A stretch of 64,000 nt of DNA from assembly GCA_035650275.1 (NCBI GenBank), contig DASRHY010000223.1:18087-82086 (forward strand). Reading direction: 5' to 3'. The position numbers and the translations under genes are program-made. Below, one piece after another: positions 50,384 through 58,195 of this stretch. Origin of the DNA: DASRHY01 sp035650275. Its GTDB lineage: Bacteria > Actinomycetota > Actinomycetes > Propionibacteriales > Kribbellaceae. The notes under the pieces are model-generated. The model made no database searches, was not told the DNA's origin, and saw only the letters and a list, made by a program, of their open reading frames with translations. Numbering within the stretch: the stretch's first letter is position 1; every line of letters starts with the position of its first letter.

Positions 50384-51925
50384 CTAGGAGTCCTCGTCGG
50401 TCGCGGCCTGGTCCGTTGCGGCCTGGTCGGGGCCGGTGCTGCGCCGGCGGCGGGTGCGCTTACGCGGCTTACGCTCCACGGCCTCGCCGGACGCCTGCGC
50501 CTGCGGCGCGTCCGGTGCCTCCGGCGCGTCCGTGTCCGGTGCGGCGCTCGTCGGTGCGGGTTTCGTGCTCGGTGCGGCGGTCTGCTCGGCGTCGACGGGC
50601 TGGCCGCTGCGGGTCCGGCGCCGGTTGCGGCTGCTGCGCTTGGGCGCCGGTCGCTCGGAGTCGCGCGCGGCCGGCGTACGACGGGCCGGCTGCTCTTCGC
50701 GCGGTGGTCTCGGCGGCTTGATCCGGCCCTTCGCGCCGGTCGGGATGCCGAGGTCGTGGAAGAGCTCCGGCGACGTCGAGTAGATCTCCTGCGGCTCGTC
50801 GTACGGGAGCTCGAGGATCTTGTTGATCACCTTCCAGCGGGTCAGGTCCTGCCAGTCCACGAAGGTGATCGCGATGCCCGAGGCGCCGGCCCGGCCGGTG
50901 CGCCCGATCCGGTGGATGTAGGTCTTCTCGTCCTCCGGGCAGGTGTTGTTGATGACGTGCGTGATGCCCTCGACGTCGATGCCGCGAGCGGCGACGTCGG
51001 TGGCCACGAGTACGTCGATCTTGTCACCGCGGAACCTGGAGAGCGCCCGTTCGCGGGCCTGCTGGTTCAGGTCGCCGTGGATCGCGGCGGCGCGGAAACC
51101 GCGGTCGATCAGGTCGTCGGACAGCCGGGACGCCTCGCGCTTGGTGCGGCAGAAGATCATCACCCGGCCGCGGTCGTCGGCCTGCAGGATCCGGGCGATC
51201 ACCTCGGGCTTGTCCAGGTCGTGCGCGCGGTAGACGAACTGGGCAGTGGTCGGAACCATCTCGGTGTCGGAATGCGACTCCGCCCGGATGTTCAGCGGGT
51301 GCCGCATGTGGGTGCGGGCCAGCGAGATCACCGCGGACGGCATCGTCGCGGAGAACAGCATCGTCTGCCGCAGCTCCGGGGTCTTGCGCAGGATCCGCTC
51401 CACGTCGGGCAGGAAGCCCAGGTCGAGCATCTCGTCGGCCTCGTCCAGCACCAGCACCTTGACGTGACCCAGGTCGAGCACGCCGCGGTTGGCCAGGTCG
51501 AGCAGCCGGCCCGGCGTACCGACGACGACGTCGACACCGGACTTCAGCATGTCCAGCTGCGGCTCGTAGGCGACGCCGCCGTAGATGGTCAGGATCCGGA
51601 CCTTGCGGACCGTGGAGGCGGTCTGCAGGTCGCCCGCCACCTGCAGGGTCAGCTCGCGGGTCGGGGTGACGACCAGTGCCTGCGGTTTGCCCGGCGCGGC
51701 CAGCTCGGAGTAGTCCGGATCGGTCGGCGCGACGGTACGCTGCAACAGCGGGATGCCGAAGCCGAGGGTCTTGCCGGTACCGGTGCGGGCCTGCCCGATC
51801 AGGTCGGTACCCATCAGGGCGATGGGGAGCGTCATCTCCTGGATCGGGAACGGCTCGGTGATGTCGACGCGGTCTAGCGCGTCACAGATCTCGGGAAGGA
51901 CACCGAGCTCTCGGAAGGTGGTCAG
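50384..51925 (-). CDS. DEAD-box RNA helicase
   Basis: About 513 aa. Full motif set: Q-motif TFRELGVLPEICDALD with PFPIQ, Walker A ARTGTGKT, PTRELT, TPGRLLD, DEAD, SAT, ARGIDVEGI, HRIGRTGRAG; the C-terminal 110 residues are a basic/Pro-rich disordered tail (KRSSRNRRRTRSG). The frame between a TGA at 51938 and the first ATG at 51835 encodes the Q-motif, so the true start lies there, yet contains no ATG, GTG or TTG. The best candidate is CTG at 51925, eight bases after GAGAGG; ATC 51931 is an alternative. ATP-dependent RNA remodelling, cold-shock or ribosome assembly roles are typical. Confidence 0.88.
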   Translation of the reverse strand: MTTFRELGVLPEICDALDRVDITEPFPIQEMTLPIALMGTDLIGQARTGTGKTLGFGIPLLQRTVAPTDPDYSELAAPGKPQALVVTPTRELTLQVAGDLQTASTVRKVRILTIYGGVAYEPQLDMLKSGVDVVVGTPGRLLDLANRGVLDLGHVKVLVLDEADEMLDLGFLPDVERILRKTPELRQTMLFSATMPSAVISLARTHMRHPLNIRAESHSDTEMVPTTAQFVYRAHDLDKPEVIARILQADDRGRVMIFCRTKREASRLSDDLIDRGFRAAAIHGDLNQQARERALSRFRGDKIDVLVATDVAARGIDVEGITHVINNTCPEDEKTYIHRIGRTGRAGASGIAITFVDWQDLTRWKVINKILELPYDEPQEIYSTSPELFHDLGIPTGAKGRIKPPRPPREEQPARRTPAARDSERPAPKRSSRNRRRTRSGQPVDAEQTAAPSTKPAPTSAAPDTDAPEAPDAPQAQASGEAVERKPRKRTRRRRSTGPDQAATDQAATDEDS

Positions 51926-52096
51926 GCTGATCGCCTCTCACATTTTCTTGTATGGACAACATGTCTAGTCGGAGGCGCCGGGCGCCCATGGCAGCGCGAT
52001 CGCAGCTGGCCACAGCGTTTGTCACAGGGCGCGTCACCGGCGAATCACGGTCGAGTGTACCGGGATGGCTGTTCACGAGGGCGCTAGTGTGCGGGC

Positions 52097-52780
52097 ATGA
52101 GTGACACGACGGCCTTCGACGACCCCGCCTACCGAGCCGCCGCGGTCGATCTGCTGGGTGTGCTGGCGTACGGCGAGCTGATCGCGTTCGAGCGGATGGC
52201 CGAGGACGCCAAGCTCGCCCCGACCCTGGACGACAAGGCACAGCTGGCCGCGATGGCGACCACCGAGTTCAGTCATTTCCGGCTGCTGCGGGACCGGCTG
52301 GTGTCGCTCCAGGTGGACCCGATGGAGGCCATGCGGCCGTTCCAGGGACCGTGGGACGCGTTCCACGACCAGACCCGTCCGTCGGACTGGCTGGAGGGCC
52401 TGGTCAAGGCCTACGTGGGGGATGGCCTCGCGAACGACTTCTACCGGGAGGTCGCGGCGTACGTCGACGCCGACACCCGCGCGCTGGTGCTGGAGGTGTT
52501 CGCCGACGCCGGGCAGGCGGACTTCGTGGTGGAGCGGGTCCGGGCCGCGATCGAGAATGACCCGAAGGTGGCCGGCCGGCTCGCCCTGTGGGGCCGCCGG
52601 CTGGTCGGCGAGGCGCTCAGTCAGGCGCAGCGGATCGCCGCTGACCGGGACGCGCTGACCGCGCTGCTGACCGGCACCGTCGACCGTCCGGGCCTCGACC
52701 TCGCCGCGATCGGCCGGATGTTCACCCGGCTGACCGAGGCACATACCCAGCGGATGAACGCACTCGGCCTGCAGGCCTGA
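52097..52780 (+). CDS. Ferritin-like-fold protein (tRNA-hydroxylase MiaE-like)
   Basis: 227 aa, all-helical. Carboxylate metal ligands recur as in ferritin-like proteins: GELIAFERM, TTEFSHFRLLRDR (ExxH-type), GLANDFYREVAAYVD and TEAHTQRMNAL. It resembles the actinobacterial ferritin-like protein annotated beside a DEAD-box helicase gene, here divergent at a distance of about 170 bases. A di-iron site is likely; whether it acts as hydroxylase or in iron handling is unknown. Confidence 0.85.
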   Translation: MSDTTAFDDPAYRAAAVDLLGVLAYGELIAFERMAEDAKLAPTLDDKAQLAAMATTEFSHFRLLRDRLVSLQVDPMEAMRPFQGPWDAFHDQTRPSDWLEGLVKAYVGDGLANDFYREVAAYVDADTRALVLEVFADAGQADFVVERVRAAIENDPKVAGRLALWGRRLVGEALSQAQRIAADRDALTALLTGTVDRPGLDLAAIGRMFTRLTEAHTQRMNALGLQA

Positions 52781-52880
52781 CCGCTCGTTGCCTCGAGCCA
52801 CTGATCCGGGATCGTTGTGCCCGGCAACGAAGAACCGGCCACCCCACGGGAGGCGGCCGGTCCTGGTGACTCGAGGTGGG

Positions 52881-53153
52881 TCAGGCGACAGGCTTCTTCG
52901 ACCTGCCGGTGATGGTTGCCGCGACGACGACGAGGACGGCGGCGAGAGCGATGCTGACGATCCACCTGATCCAGTCGATGCCGTTGGTCTCCTCGACACC
53001 CAGTGCCGCGGCGACGTAGTAGCCGATCAGGACACCACCGATACCGCAGAGAACCGTGAGCCAGAGCGGGATGTTGTCCTTGTCGCCAGGCGCAACGAAC
53101 TTGCCGAGAAGTCCGATGATGATGCCGGCGATGATCACTCCGATAACTTCCAT
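52881..53153 (-). CDS. GlsB/YeaQ/YmgE family stress-response membrane protein
   Basis: 90 aa with three hydrophobic segments. The glycine-rich first helix (VIGVIIAGIIIGLLGKFVAPG), then IPLWLTVLCGIGGVLIGYYVA and WIVSIALAAVLVVVAATITG, match the transglycosylase-associated (GlsB) family. ATG 53153 with AGGAGG about 16 bases upstream. Members rise under acid or general stress but their activity is unclear. Stands alone, convergent with the ferritin-like gene. Confidence 0.9.
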   Translation of the reverse strand: MEVIGVIIAGIIIGLLGKFVAPGDKDNIPLWLTVLCGIGGVLIGYYVAAALGVEETNGIDWIRWIVSIALAAVLVVVAATITGRSKKPVA

Positions 53154-53353
53154 GAGGCCGATTCCTCCTTGTGAAGACCGCGTCCGTGCGGCACTCCAAG
53201 TATCGCTCCGCGATGGAAAATGTGGTGCAACCACGCCACTACTGAACGTGTCGCATACCAACCGTTGCGGAACTCGCGGCGGGCTTCGCTCGAATGCGCC
53301 CCGCGTACTGGTTCGCCGGCCTCAGGCGTCTCGGGTCTCGTTCTTGGCGGCCG

Positions 53354-53581
53354 TCAGACCGCGCCGAAGCCGACCCGGCGGCTGGACTCCTCGCCGATCT
53401 CCACGTACGCCAGCCGGTCGGCCGGGATCAGCAGCCGGCGGCCCTTCTCGTCGACGAGCTGCAGCAGGTTGCTCTTGCCGCTCAGCGCGGCCGCGACCGC
53501 CTCTTCGACCTCGGCCGGGCTCTGCTCGCTCTCCAGCACCAGCTCACGCGGCGCGTGCTGGATACCGATCTTGACCTCCAC
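53354..53581 (-). CDS. DUF3107 family small protein
   Basis: 75 aa, opening MEVKIGIQHAPRELVLESEQSPAEVE and ending in IPADRLAYVEIGEESSRRVGFG, which is the whole DUF3107 family pattern. It is near-universal in actinobacteria and about this length. Probably a small beta/alpha fold. Divergent from the threonyl-tRNA synthetase leader, with 114 bases between starts. Function unknown. Confidence 0.9.
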   Translation of the reverse strand: MEVKIGIQHAPRELVLESEQSPAEVEEAVAAALSGKSNLLQLVDEKGRRLLIPADRLAYVEIGEESSRRVGFGAV

Positions 53582-53695
53582 GAAGACCCTCCCGGGCGAA
53601 TTGCGGTACGGCGACGCTCGCCGAGTGCGCCTCCGAGCCTAGCCGGGTGGCAAATCCGGGTGCGGCACCGGACCCGGCCGTCGTACCCTCGCGGT

Positions 53696-53758
53696 ATGGC
53701 AGGTCATCTCGTCACGACGACGCCGGACACCGTCCCGGCGACGTACCGCCTGCCCTGA
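53696..53758 (+). CDS. Threonine-rich leader peptide of an attenuator
   Basis: A 20-codon frame with five Thr codons, three of them consecutive ACG at 53714-53722. A TACCCT hexamer lies seven bases before the ATG, so the transcript may be leaderless. Below it lie three mutually exclusive stems and a terminator, then the threonyl-tRNA synthetase gene at 53855. The peptide itself is probably not functional; ribosome stalling on the Thr codons is. Confidence 0.7.
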   Translation: MAGHLVTTTPDTVPATYRLP

Positions 53759-53798
53759 TCGACCATCCACCAGGCCCGGGACCCAGTCCCGGGGCCTG
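53721..53798 (+). promoter_or_regulatory. Ribosome-mediated transcription attenuator (Thr-responsive)
   Basis: Strand 1 CGCCGG (53721-53726) pairs with strand 2 CCGGCG (53735-53740). Strand 2 (GTCCCGG, 53732-53738) can instead pair with strand 3 (CCGGGAC, 53776-53782). Strand 3 (53771-53781) otherwise forms the terminator with strand 4 (53787-53798), an 11-bp stem with one bulge. A ribosome stalled on the three ACG codons would cover strand 1 and favour the 2:3 antiterminator. This is the classic attenuator logic. Confidence 0.72.
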
Positions 53799-53854
53799 TT
53801 CGTGTCGCGGCGCTGGGATCTCGGGGCAGAACGCCACCGAATGAGGAGACCCCG

Positions 53855-55072
53855 ATGTCGGACCACCGTGAGCTCGGCCGAGCTCTGAAGCTGTTCGCGA
53901 CCCATCCGGATGTCGGTGCCGGGCTGCCGCTGTGGCTGCCCGACGGCGCCGTGGTCCGCTCCGAGCTCGAACGGTACGTCGCCGAGGAGTGGTCTCGCGC
54001 GGGCTGCCAACGGGTCTACACCCCGGTCCTGGCCAAGCGGTCGCTGTTCGAGCGGTCAGGGCACTGGGCCAAGTTCGCCGACGACATGTTCCCGCCGATG
54101 CCGGTCGGCGGTGACGAGCTGGTGCTGCGACCGGCGAACTGCCCGCACCACGCGCTGGTCTACGCCTCGGAACAGCGCAGCTACCGTGACCTGCCGGTCC
54201 GGCTGGCCGAGGTCGGGTCCATGTTCCGTAGCGAGCTGTCCGGTGTGCTCGGCGGGCTGTCCCGGGTACGGCAGATCAGCCTGGACGACGCGCACGTGTT
54301 CTGCACCGAGGAACAGATCGAGGACGAGGTCGCGGCCGCGCTCGAGCAAGTGCTGCGGGTGTACGGCGTGTTCGGCATCGAGGTCGCGTACTGCCGGCTG
54401 TCCAGGCGCGGCCCCGGCGACGGGTACCTGGGCGAGCCGGCCCTGTGGGACCGCGCGGAGGAGATGCTCCGCAAGGCACTCGGCCGGGTCGGGATCGAGT
54501 ACGTCGAGGCGCTCGGCGAGGCTGCGTTCTACGGGCCCAAGATCGACGTCCAGGTGATCGACCCGGCCGGCCGGGAGGAGTCACTGTCCACTGTTCAGGT
54601 GGACTTCAACCAGCCCGAGCGGTTCGGCCTCGGCTATGTCGCGGCGGACGGCTCGGTCCGCCGGCCGGTGATGATCCACCGCGGCATCATGTCCGCGATG
54701 GAGCGGCTGGTCGCACACCTGATCGAGCTGTACGACGGCGCGTTCCCGCCCTGGCTCGCCCCGGTCCAGCTGGTCGTCCTCCCGGTCGCGCCCGAGTACG
54801 CCGACGCCGCCGAGCAGATCCGCCGGGCAGGGGTACGGGTCGAGGTCGACGCGGGTGACGGCTCGCTCGGTGCGCGGATCCGCCGCGCGCACGACCGCCG
54901 TGCGCCGTACATCGCGGTCGTCGGCGACCGCGAGGCACGCGCCGGGGCGGTATCGCTGCGGCTGCGCGACGGCAGGCAGCTGCCCCCGATGCCGGCCGTC
55001 GACGCGATGGCCGAGATCAGCCGAGTCGTCGCCGCCCGCAGCCGCGATCTCGGCTTCGCGGCACCGGCCTGA
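53855..55072 (+). CDS. Threonyl-tRNA synthetase paralogue lacking the TGS and editing domains
   Basis: 405 aa against about 640-690 for standard ThrRS. It starts directly with the class II catalytic core (KLFATHPDVGAGLPLWLPDGA, motif 2 LAEVGSMFRSE, RVRQISLDDAHVFC, motif 3 IHRGIMSAMERLVAHLIE) and ends with the anticodon-binding domain (LAPVQLVVLPVAPEYADAA). The zinc ligands are kept: Cys in ANCPHH, His in DDAHVF, His in VMIHRGI. TGS and N2 editing domains are absent, so serine mischarging could not be cleared in cis. Expression is probably set by the upstream Thr attenuator. A main thrS elsewhere in the genome is expected. Confidence 0.9.
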   Translation: MSDHRELGRALKLFATHPDVGAGLPLWLPDGAVVRSELERYVAEEWSRAGCQRVYTPVLAKRSLFERSGHWAKFADDMFPPMPVGGDELVLRPANCPHHALVYASEQRSYRDLPVRLAEVGSMFRSELSGVLGGLSRVRQISLDDAHVFCTEEQIEDEVAAALEQVLRVYGVFGIEVAYCRLSRRGPGDGYLGEPALWDRAEEMLRKALGRVGIEYVEALGEAAFYGPKIDVQVIDPAGREESLSTVQVDFNQPERFGLGYVAADGSVRRPVMIHRGIMSAMERLVAHLIELYDGAFPPWLAPVQLVVLPVAPEYADAAEQIRRAGVRVEVDAGDGSLGARIRRAHDRRAPYIAVVGDREARAGAVSLRLRDGRQLPPMPAVDAMAEISRVVAARSRDLGFAAPA

Positions 55073-55083
55073 CCGTCGTCCGA

Positions 55084-55137
55084 GTGTGTTCAAGAATCGC
55101 CAAGGGAGAGCGCTTCACCATGGCGATTCGCGCACAC
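55084..55137. repeat. CGAATCGCC palindrome, copy 5
   Basis: Left arm 55084-55111 and right arm 55112-55137 are imperfect matches around GAGAGC/GCTTCA. First of two adjacent copies between the convergent threonyl-tRNA synthetase and TetR genes, 12 bases after the first stop. Confidence 0.82.
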
Positions 55138-55159
55138 GCAATCCGAGCCGGCAGCGGAC

Positions 55160-55211
55160 GTGTTCACGGATCGCCTTGGGAGAGCGCTCTCCCTTGGCGA
55201 TTCGGGAACAC
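55160..55211. repeat. CGAATCGCC palindrome, copy 6
   Basis: Arms 55160-55185 and 55186-55211 match at 22 of 26 positions with a perfect centre GGGAGAGC/GCTCTCCC. Lies 22 bases after copy 5. Confidence 0.85.
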
Positions 55212-55232
55212 ACTCGCGGGCGCAGGGCAGGC

Positions 55233-55862
55233 CTAGGAGTCGGTGCGGGGGAATCCGCGGATGCCGCGCCAGGCTAGGCCGGCGACCAGATCGGCGGCCT
55301 GGGGCTGGGTGAGGACTGGGTTCTCCGAGGCGAGCCAGTAGCGGGCGCTGACCTGGGCCATGCCGACCAGGCTGACCGCGAGCACCATCGACTGTTCCTT
55401 GCTCAGGCCGGCGTCCGCGCTGATCACCTCGGAGATCAGCGCGGCACACTCCTGGGTGACCCGGTCGACGCGTTCGCGGACCGCGGGCTCGTTGGTCAGG
55501 TCGGACTCGAAGACCAGCCGGAAGGCGCCCTGCGCGTTCGCGACGTACTCGTAGAACGCATGCATGGTGGCGGCGACCCGCTGCTTGTTGTCGTCGGTGG
55601 AGCCCAGCGCGGCCTCGGTGGCCTTGACGATGGCCTCGCAGGAGGTGTCCAGCAGCGCCAGGTACAGGTCGAGCTTGCCGGGGAAGTGCTGGTACAGCAC
55701 CGGCTTCGACACCCCGGCGCGGTCGGCGATGTCGTCCATCGCAGCCGCGTGGTACCCGTTCGCGACGAAGACCTCCTGGGCAGCCTCGAGCAACTGGGCG
55801 CGCCGGGCGAGCCGCGGCAGGCGGCTGCCGCGCCTGGGCGCAGCCTCGGATGACGTCGACAC
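55233..55862 (-). CDS. TetR family transcriptional regulator
   Basis: 209 aa. N-terminal TetR helix-turn-helix about 20-66 (LLEAAQEVFVANGYHAAAMDDIADRAGVSKPVLYQHFPGKLDLY), then an all-helical ligand domain. GTG start. The palindrome CTACCGGTAG, a typical TetR half-site pair, lies 78 bases upstream at the end of the preceding small gene, in the same direction. Ligand unknown; the large C-terminal region is of the actinobacterial lipid/drug-response type. Convergent with the threonyl-tRNA synthetase gene. Confidence 0.9.
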   Translation of the reverse strand: MSTSSEAAPRRGSRLPRLARRAQLLEAAQEVFVANGYHAAAMDDIADRAGVSKPVLYQHFPGKLDLYLALLDTSCEAIVKATEAALGSTDDNKQRVAATMHAFYEYVANAQGAFRLVFESDLTNEPAVRERVDRVTQECAALISEVISADAGLSKEQSMVLAVSLVGMAQVSARYWLASENPVLTQPQAADLVAGLAWRGIRGFPRTDS

Positions 55863-55939
55863 GAGGCCCCCTCCTCCTTCGGTGGTTCAGCCTGACGGCG
55901 CAGGCGACTGACCTTTGCCGTCCGTTCGCCGAATCCTAC

Positions 55940-55949
55940 CTACCGGTAG
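55940..55949. promoter_or_regulatory. Palindrome CTACCGGTAG (TetR-site candidate)
   Basis: Perfect 10-bp palindrome overlapping the stop of the small acidic gene and 78 bases before the TetR start; sequence of the TACC-GGTA type seen in TetR operators. Confidence 0.45.
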
Positions 55950-56116
55950 TCGTCCTCGTCCTCGCCACCGACGAGTTGGTGTTGTTCCGCGGTGTCCGCC
56001 GGGTCGGCCTCCAGCGGTACGGAGAAGTCGTTCTCGTCGTCGTGCGCGCCTTCCAGCTCGTCCTCGAGGACGTCCTCGAGGGCCTCCTCGCGAGGTTCGT
56101 CCCGATAGCTCGTCAT
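55940..56116 (-). CDS. Small acidic conserved-looking protein
   Basis: 58 aa, about a third Asp/Glu, no hydrophobic segment. The C-terminal part VPLEADPADTAEQHQLV with an acidic DDYR end recalls a tail common to small actinobacterial proteins of unknown role. ATG 56116 with GAGAGGG upstream supports real translation. It sits between the ligD-like gene and the TetR gene on the same strand. Probably disordered. Confidence 0.6.
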   Translation of the reverse strand: MTSYRDEPREEALEDVLEDELEGAHDDENDFSVPLEADPADTAEQHQLVGGEDEDDYR

Positions 56117-56151
56117 GGCGATCGCCCTCTCTCGGCGAGTACTTGCTGTGG

Positions 56152-57075
56152 CTAAGACGGTAGCGGGTGCGGGTCGTCGTACAAGCCGTGCAGCGGGTCG
56201 CCGTACTCCTCGATCCTGGCGAGTACGTCCGCCGGGTAGAACACGAGGTCGGACGCCTCGGTCGCGGACGCCACCTCCTCCCAGTCGACCGGGGTGGACA
56301 CCCGCGGTTCGGCGGTGCCGCGCAGCGAGTACGGAGCCAGCGTGGTCTTGGCACTGTGGTTCTGGCTCCAGTCGATGAAGACCTTGCCGGGCCGGATCGC
56401 CTTCGTCATCGTCGCGGTGACCTGGTCGGGCAGCGCACCGGCCAGCTGCTCGGCGAGCGACTTGGCGAACTCGCTGGTCTTGCGCGACGAGGTCGGCTCC
56501 ACCGGCACGTACAGGTGCAGGCCCTTGTTGCCGGAGGTCTTCGCCCACGCGGTCAGGCCGTAGTGCTTGAGCAGCTCGCGCAGGGCCAGCGCCACGTCGC
56601 AGCAGTCCACCACGGTGGCCGGCGCACCGGGGTCCAGGTCGAACACGATCAGGTCGGCCTTCGGTTCGGCGCCGGTCCGCGAGCTCTTGATCCGCCACTG
56701 CGGCACGTGCAGCTCCAGCGCGGCAAGGTTCGCCAGCCAGACGATCGTCTGCCGGTCGTCGGCGACCACGAAGTCCGCCTCGTCCCGGCCGGTCGAGCTG
56801 CCGGGGGTCGGCAGCGTCTCGGTGCGGACCCAGGCCGGCGTACCGCGGGGTGCGTTCTTCTCGAAGAAGTACGCCGCGCCGGTGCCGTCCGGCCAGCGCT
56901 TCCGGGTCAGCGGGCGGTCGGACAGGTGCGGCAGCAGCAGCTGCGCGACGTTCAGGTAGTAGTCGATCACCTCGGCCTTGGTGAATCCGGTCTCCGGGTA
57001 GAGCACCTTGCCGAGGTTGGTCAGCTTCATCGTCTGACCGTCTACCTCGGTCGTCACCTGCGTCTGTGCCGCCAT
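56152..57075 (-). CDS. LigD-type polymerase/primase domain protein (NHEJ)
   Basis: 307 aa free-standing polymerase domain of the LigD family. Conserved points: GKVLYPETGFTKAEVIDYY, LTRKRWPDG, FVVADDRQTIVWLANLAALELHVPQW, the metal-binding ADLIVFDLDPG, and TSGNKGLHLYVPV. In bacterial end joining this domain adds nucleotides at breaks with a preference for ribonucleotides. No ligase or nuclease domain is attached and no ku gene is in the window; they are commonly encoded elsewhere. ATG 57075 fits the family start. Confidence 0.9.
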   Translation of the reverse strand: MAAQTQVTTEVDGQTMKLTNLGKVLYPETGFTKAEVIDYYLNVAQLLLPHLSDRPLTRKRWPDGTGAAYFFEKNAPRGTPAWVRTETLPTPGSSTGRDEADFVVADDRQTIVWLANLAALELHVPQWRIKSSRTGAEPKADLIVFDLDPGAPATVVDCCDVALALRELLKHYGLTAWAKTSGNKGLHLYVPVEPTSSRKTSEFAKSLAEQLAGALPDQVTATMTKAIRPGKVFIDWSQNHSAKTTLAPYSLRGTAEPRVSTPVDWEEVASATEASDLVFYPADVLARIEEYGDPLHGLYDDPHPLPS

Positions 57076-57093
57076 GGTCTCTAGCATGGCCGA

Positions 57094-58008
57094 GTGGACA
57101 CGTCAGCGCGCGATCCAGTCGCGCTCGGGGCGCGGAGCTGGCCGGGACGGATGGTCAGCATCGACGGCGTCGAGCTGCATGTCCGGGAGGTGCCGGACGC
57201 GGCGTCGGACGCCCCGCCGCTGGTGTTCGTGCACGGTCTCGGCGGCTCCTCGCTGAACTTCACCGCGATCGGGCTGCTGCTCGCCGATGCCGGCCGCGGG
57301 GTGGCGATGGACCTGCCCGGGTTCGGCCGTACCCCGCCGCGCGAGCCGCCATTCGGTATCACCGAGCATGCCGAGCTGGTCGAGTCGTTCCTCGACGACC
57401 GGTACGACGAGCCGGTGCACCTGTTCGGCAACTCGATGGGCGGCTCGATCGCCGTACACCTGGCCGCTCGCCGGCCGGACCTGGTCCGCACCCTGACCCT
57501 GGTGTCGCCGGCGCTGCCGGACCCGCGGCCGCGCGCCGTGTCGGCCTGGTTCGCCGCCATGGCGACGCCCCGGCTCGGGCCCGCGGTGCTGCGGCGTAGT
57601 GCCCGGCTGCCGTTCGAGCGCCGGCTGGAGGTCGGGATGTCGATGATCTTCGGCAACCGCCGGGCGCTGCCACCGGAGATCATCGAGGCATACGAGGCGG
57701 AGCTGCGCCGCCGCGACACCGATCCCTGGGTCGCGGACGCGGTGCTGGCCGGCGCGAAGAGCATCGTCACCGCTCACCTCGCACCGCCGCGGCGGTCGCT
57801 GTGGGCGGACGCGGCGAAGGTGCGCTGCCCCGTGCTGCTCGTGTACGGCGGCCGGGACCGGCTGGTCGACGCGCGGGTCCGGAACCGGGCCCAGGCAGCG
57901 TTCCGCGACGCCCGGTTGCTGTACCTGCCGGAGTCCGGCCACGTCGCGCAGATCGAGCACCCGGACGACGTCGCGCGCGCCTTCCGGCAGCTGGTCCGCG
58001 ACCACTGA
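57094..58008 (+). CDS. Alpha/beta-fold hydrolase
   Basis: 304 aa. PLVFVHGLGGSSLNF (oxyanion region), nucleophile elbow GNSMGG (Ser about 112), Asp in VYGGRDRLVD (about 250) and His in PESGHVAQIEHPDDV (about 282) complete the triad. GTG start, 18 bases from the divergent LigD-type gene. Residues 145-200 are the basic cap region. Substrate unknown. A strong hairpin at 58072 follows the stop. Confidence 0.87.
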   Translation: MDTSARDPVALGARSWPGRMVSIDGVELHVREVPDAASDAPPLVFVHGLGGSSLNFTAIGLLLADAGRGVAMDLPGFGRTPPREPPFGITEHAELVESFLDDRYDEPVHLFGNSMGGSIAVHLAARRPDLVRTLTLVSPALPDPRPRAVSAWFAAMATPRLGPAVLRRSARLPFERRLEVGMSMIFGNRRALPPEIIEAYEAELRRRDTDPWVADAVLAGAKSIVTAHLAPPRRSLWADAAKVRCPVLLVYGGRDRLVDARVRNRAQAAFRDARLLYLPESGHVAQIEHPDDVARAFRQLVRDH

Positions 58009-58071
58009 GTCCGAACCTTTCCGGGCCCGCTGACGTTCTTATGGGTGACGGCCGGGCATCCGGCCCTGGGA

Positions 58072-58105
58072 GCCGGGTCGGGGACGGGCGGGTCCCCGGC
58101 CCGGC
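58072..58105 (+). terminator. Hairpin after the hydrolase gene
   Basis: Arms 58072-58085 and 58092-58105 (GCCGGGTCGGGGAC against GTCCCCGGCCCGGC) pair over 14 bases with one G-U; loop GGGCGG. It lies 64 bases after the stop and 91 bases before moeZ. Confidence 0.65.
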
Positions 58106-58195
58106 ACAGGTGCCAAGTCCGCGGTGCGGTGAGACTGACGTCCCGGGATGCGGACCTGCCGCGGGGCGGTTGCTGCCGTGGGAGACGATGGATGC

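Noticed and set aside
20222..55211. CRISPR-like repeats
   Set aside because: The CGAATCGCC palindromes are scattered singly or in one pair, without regular spacers, and no cas genes are present.
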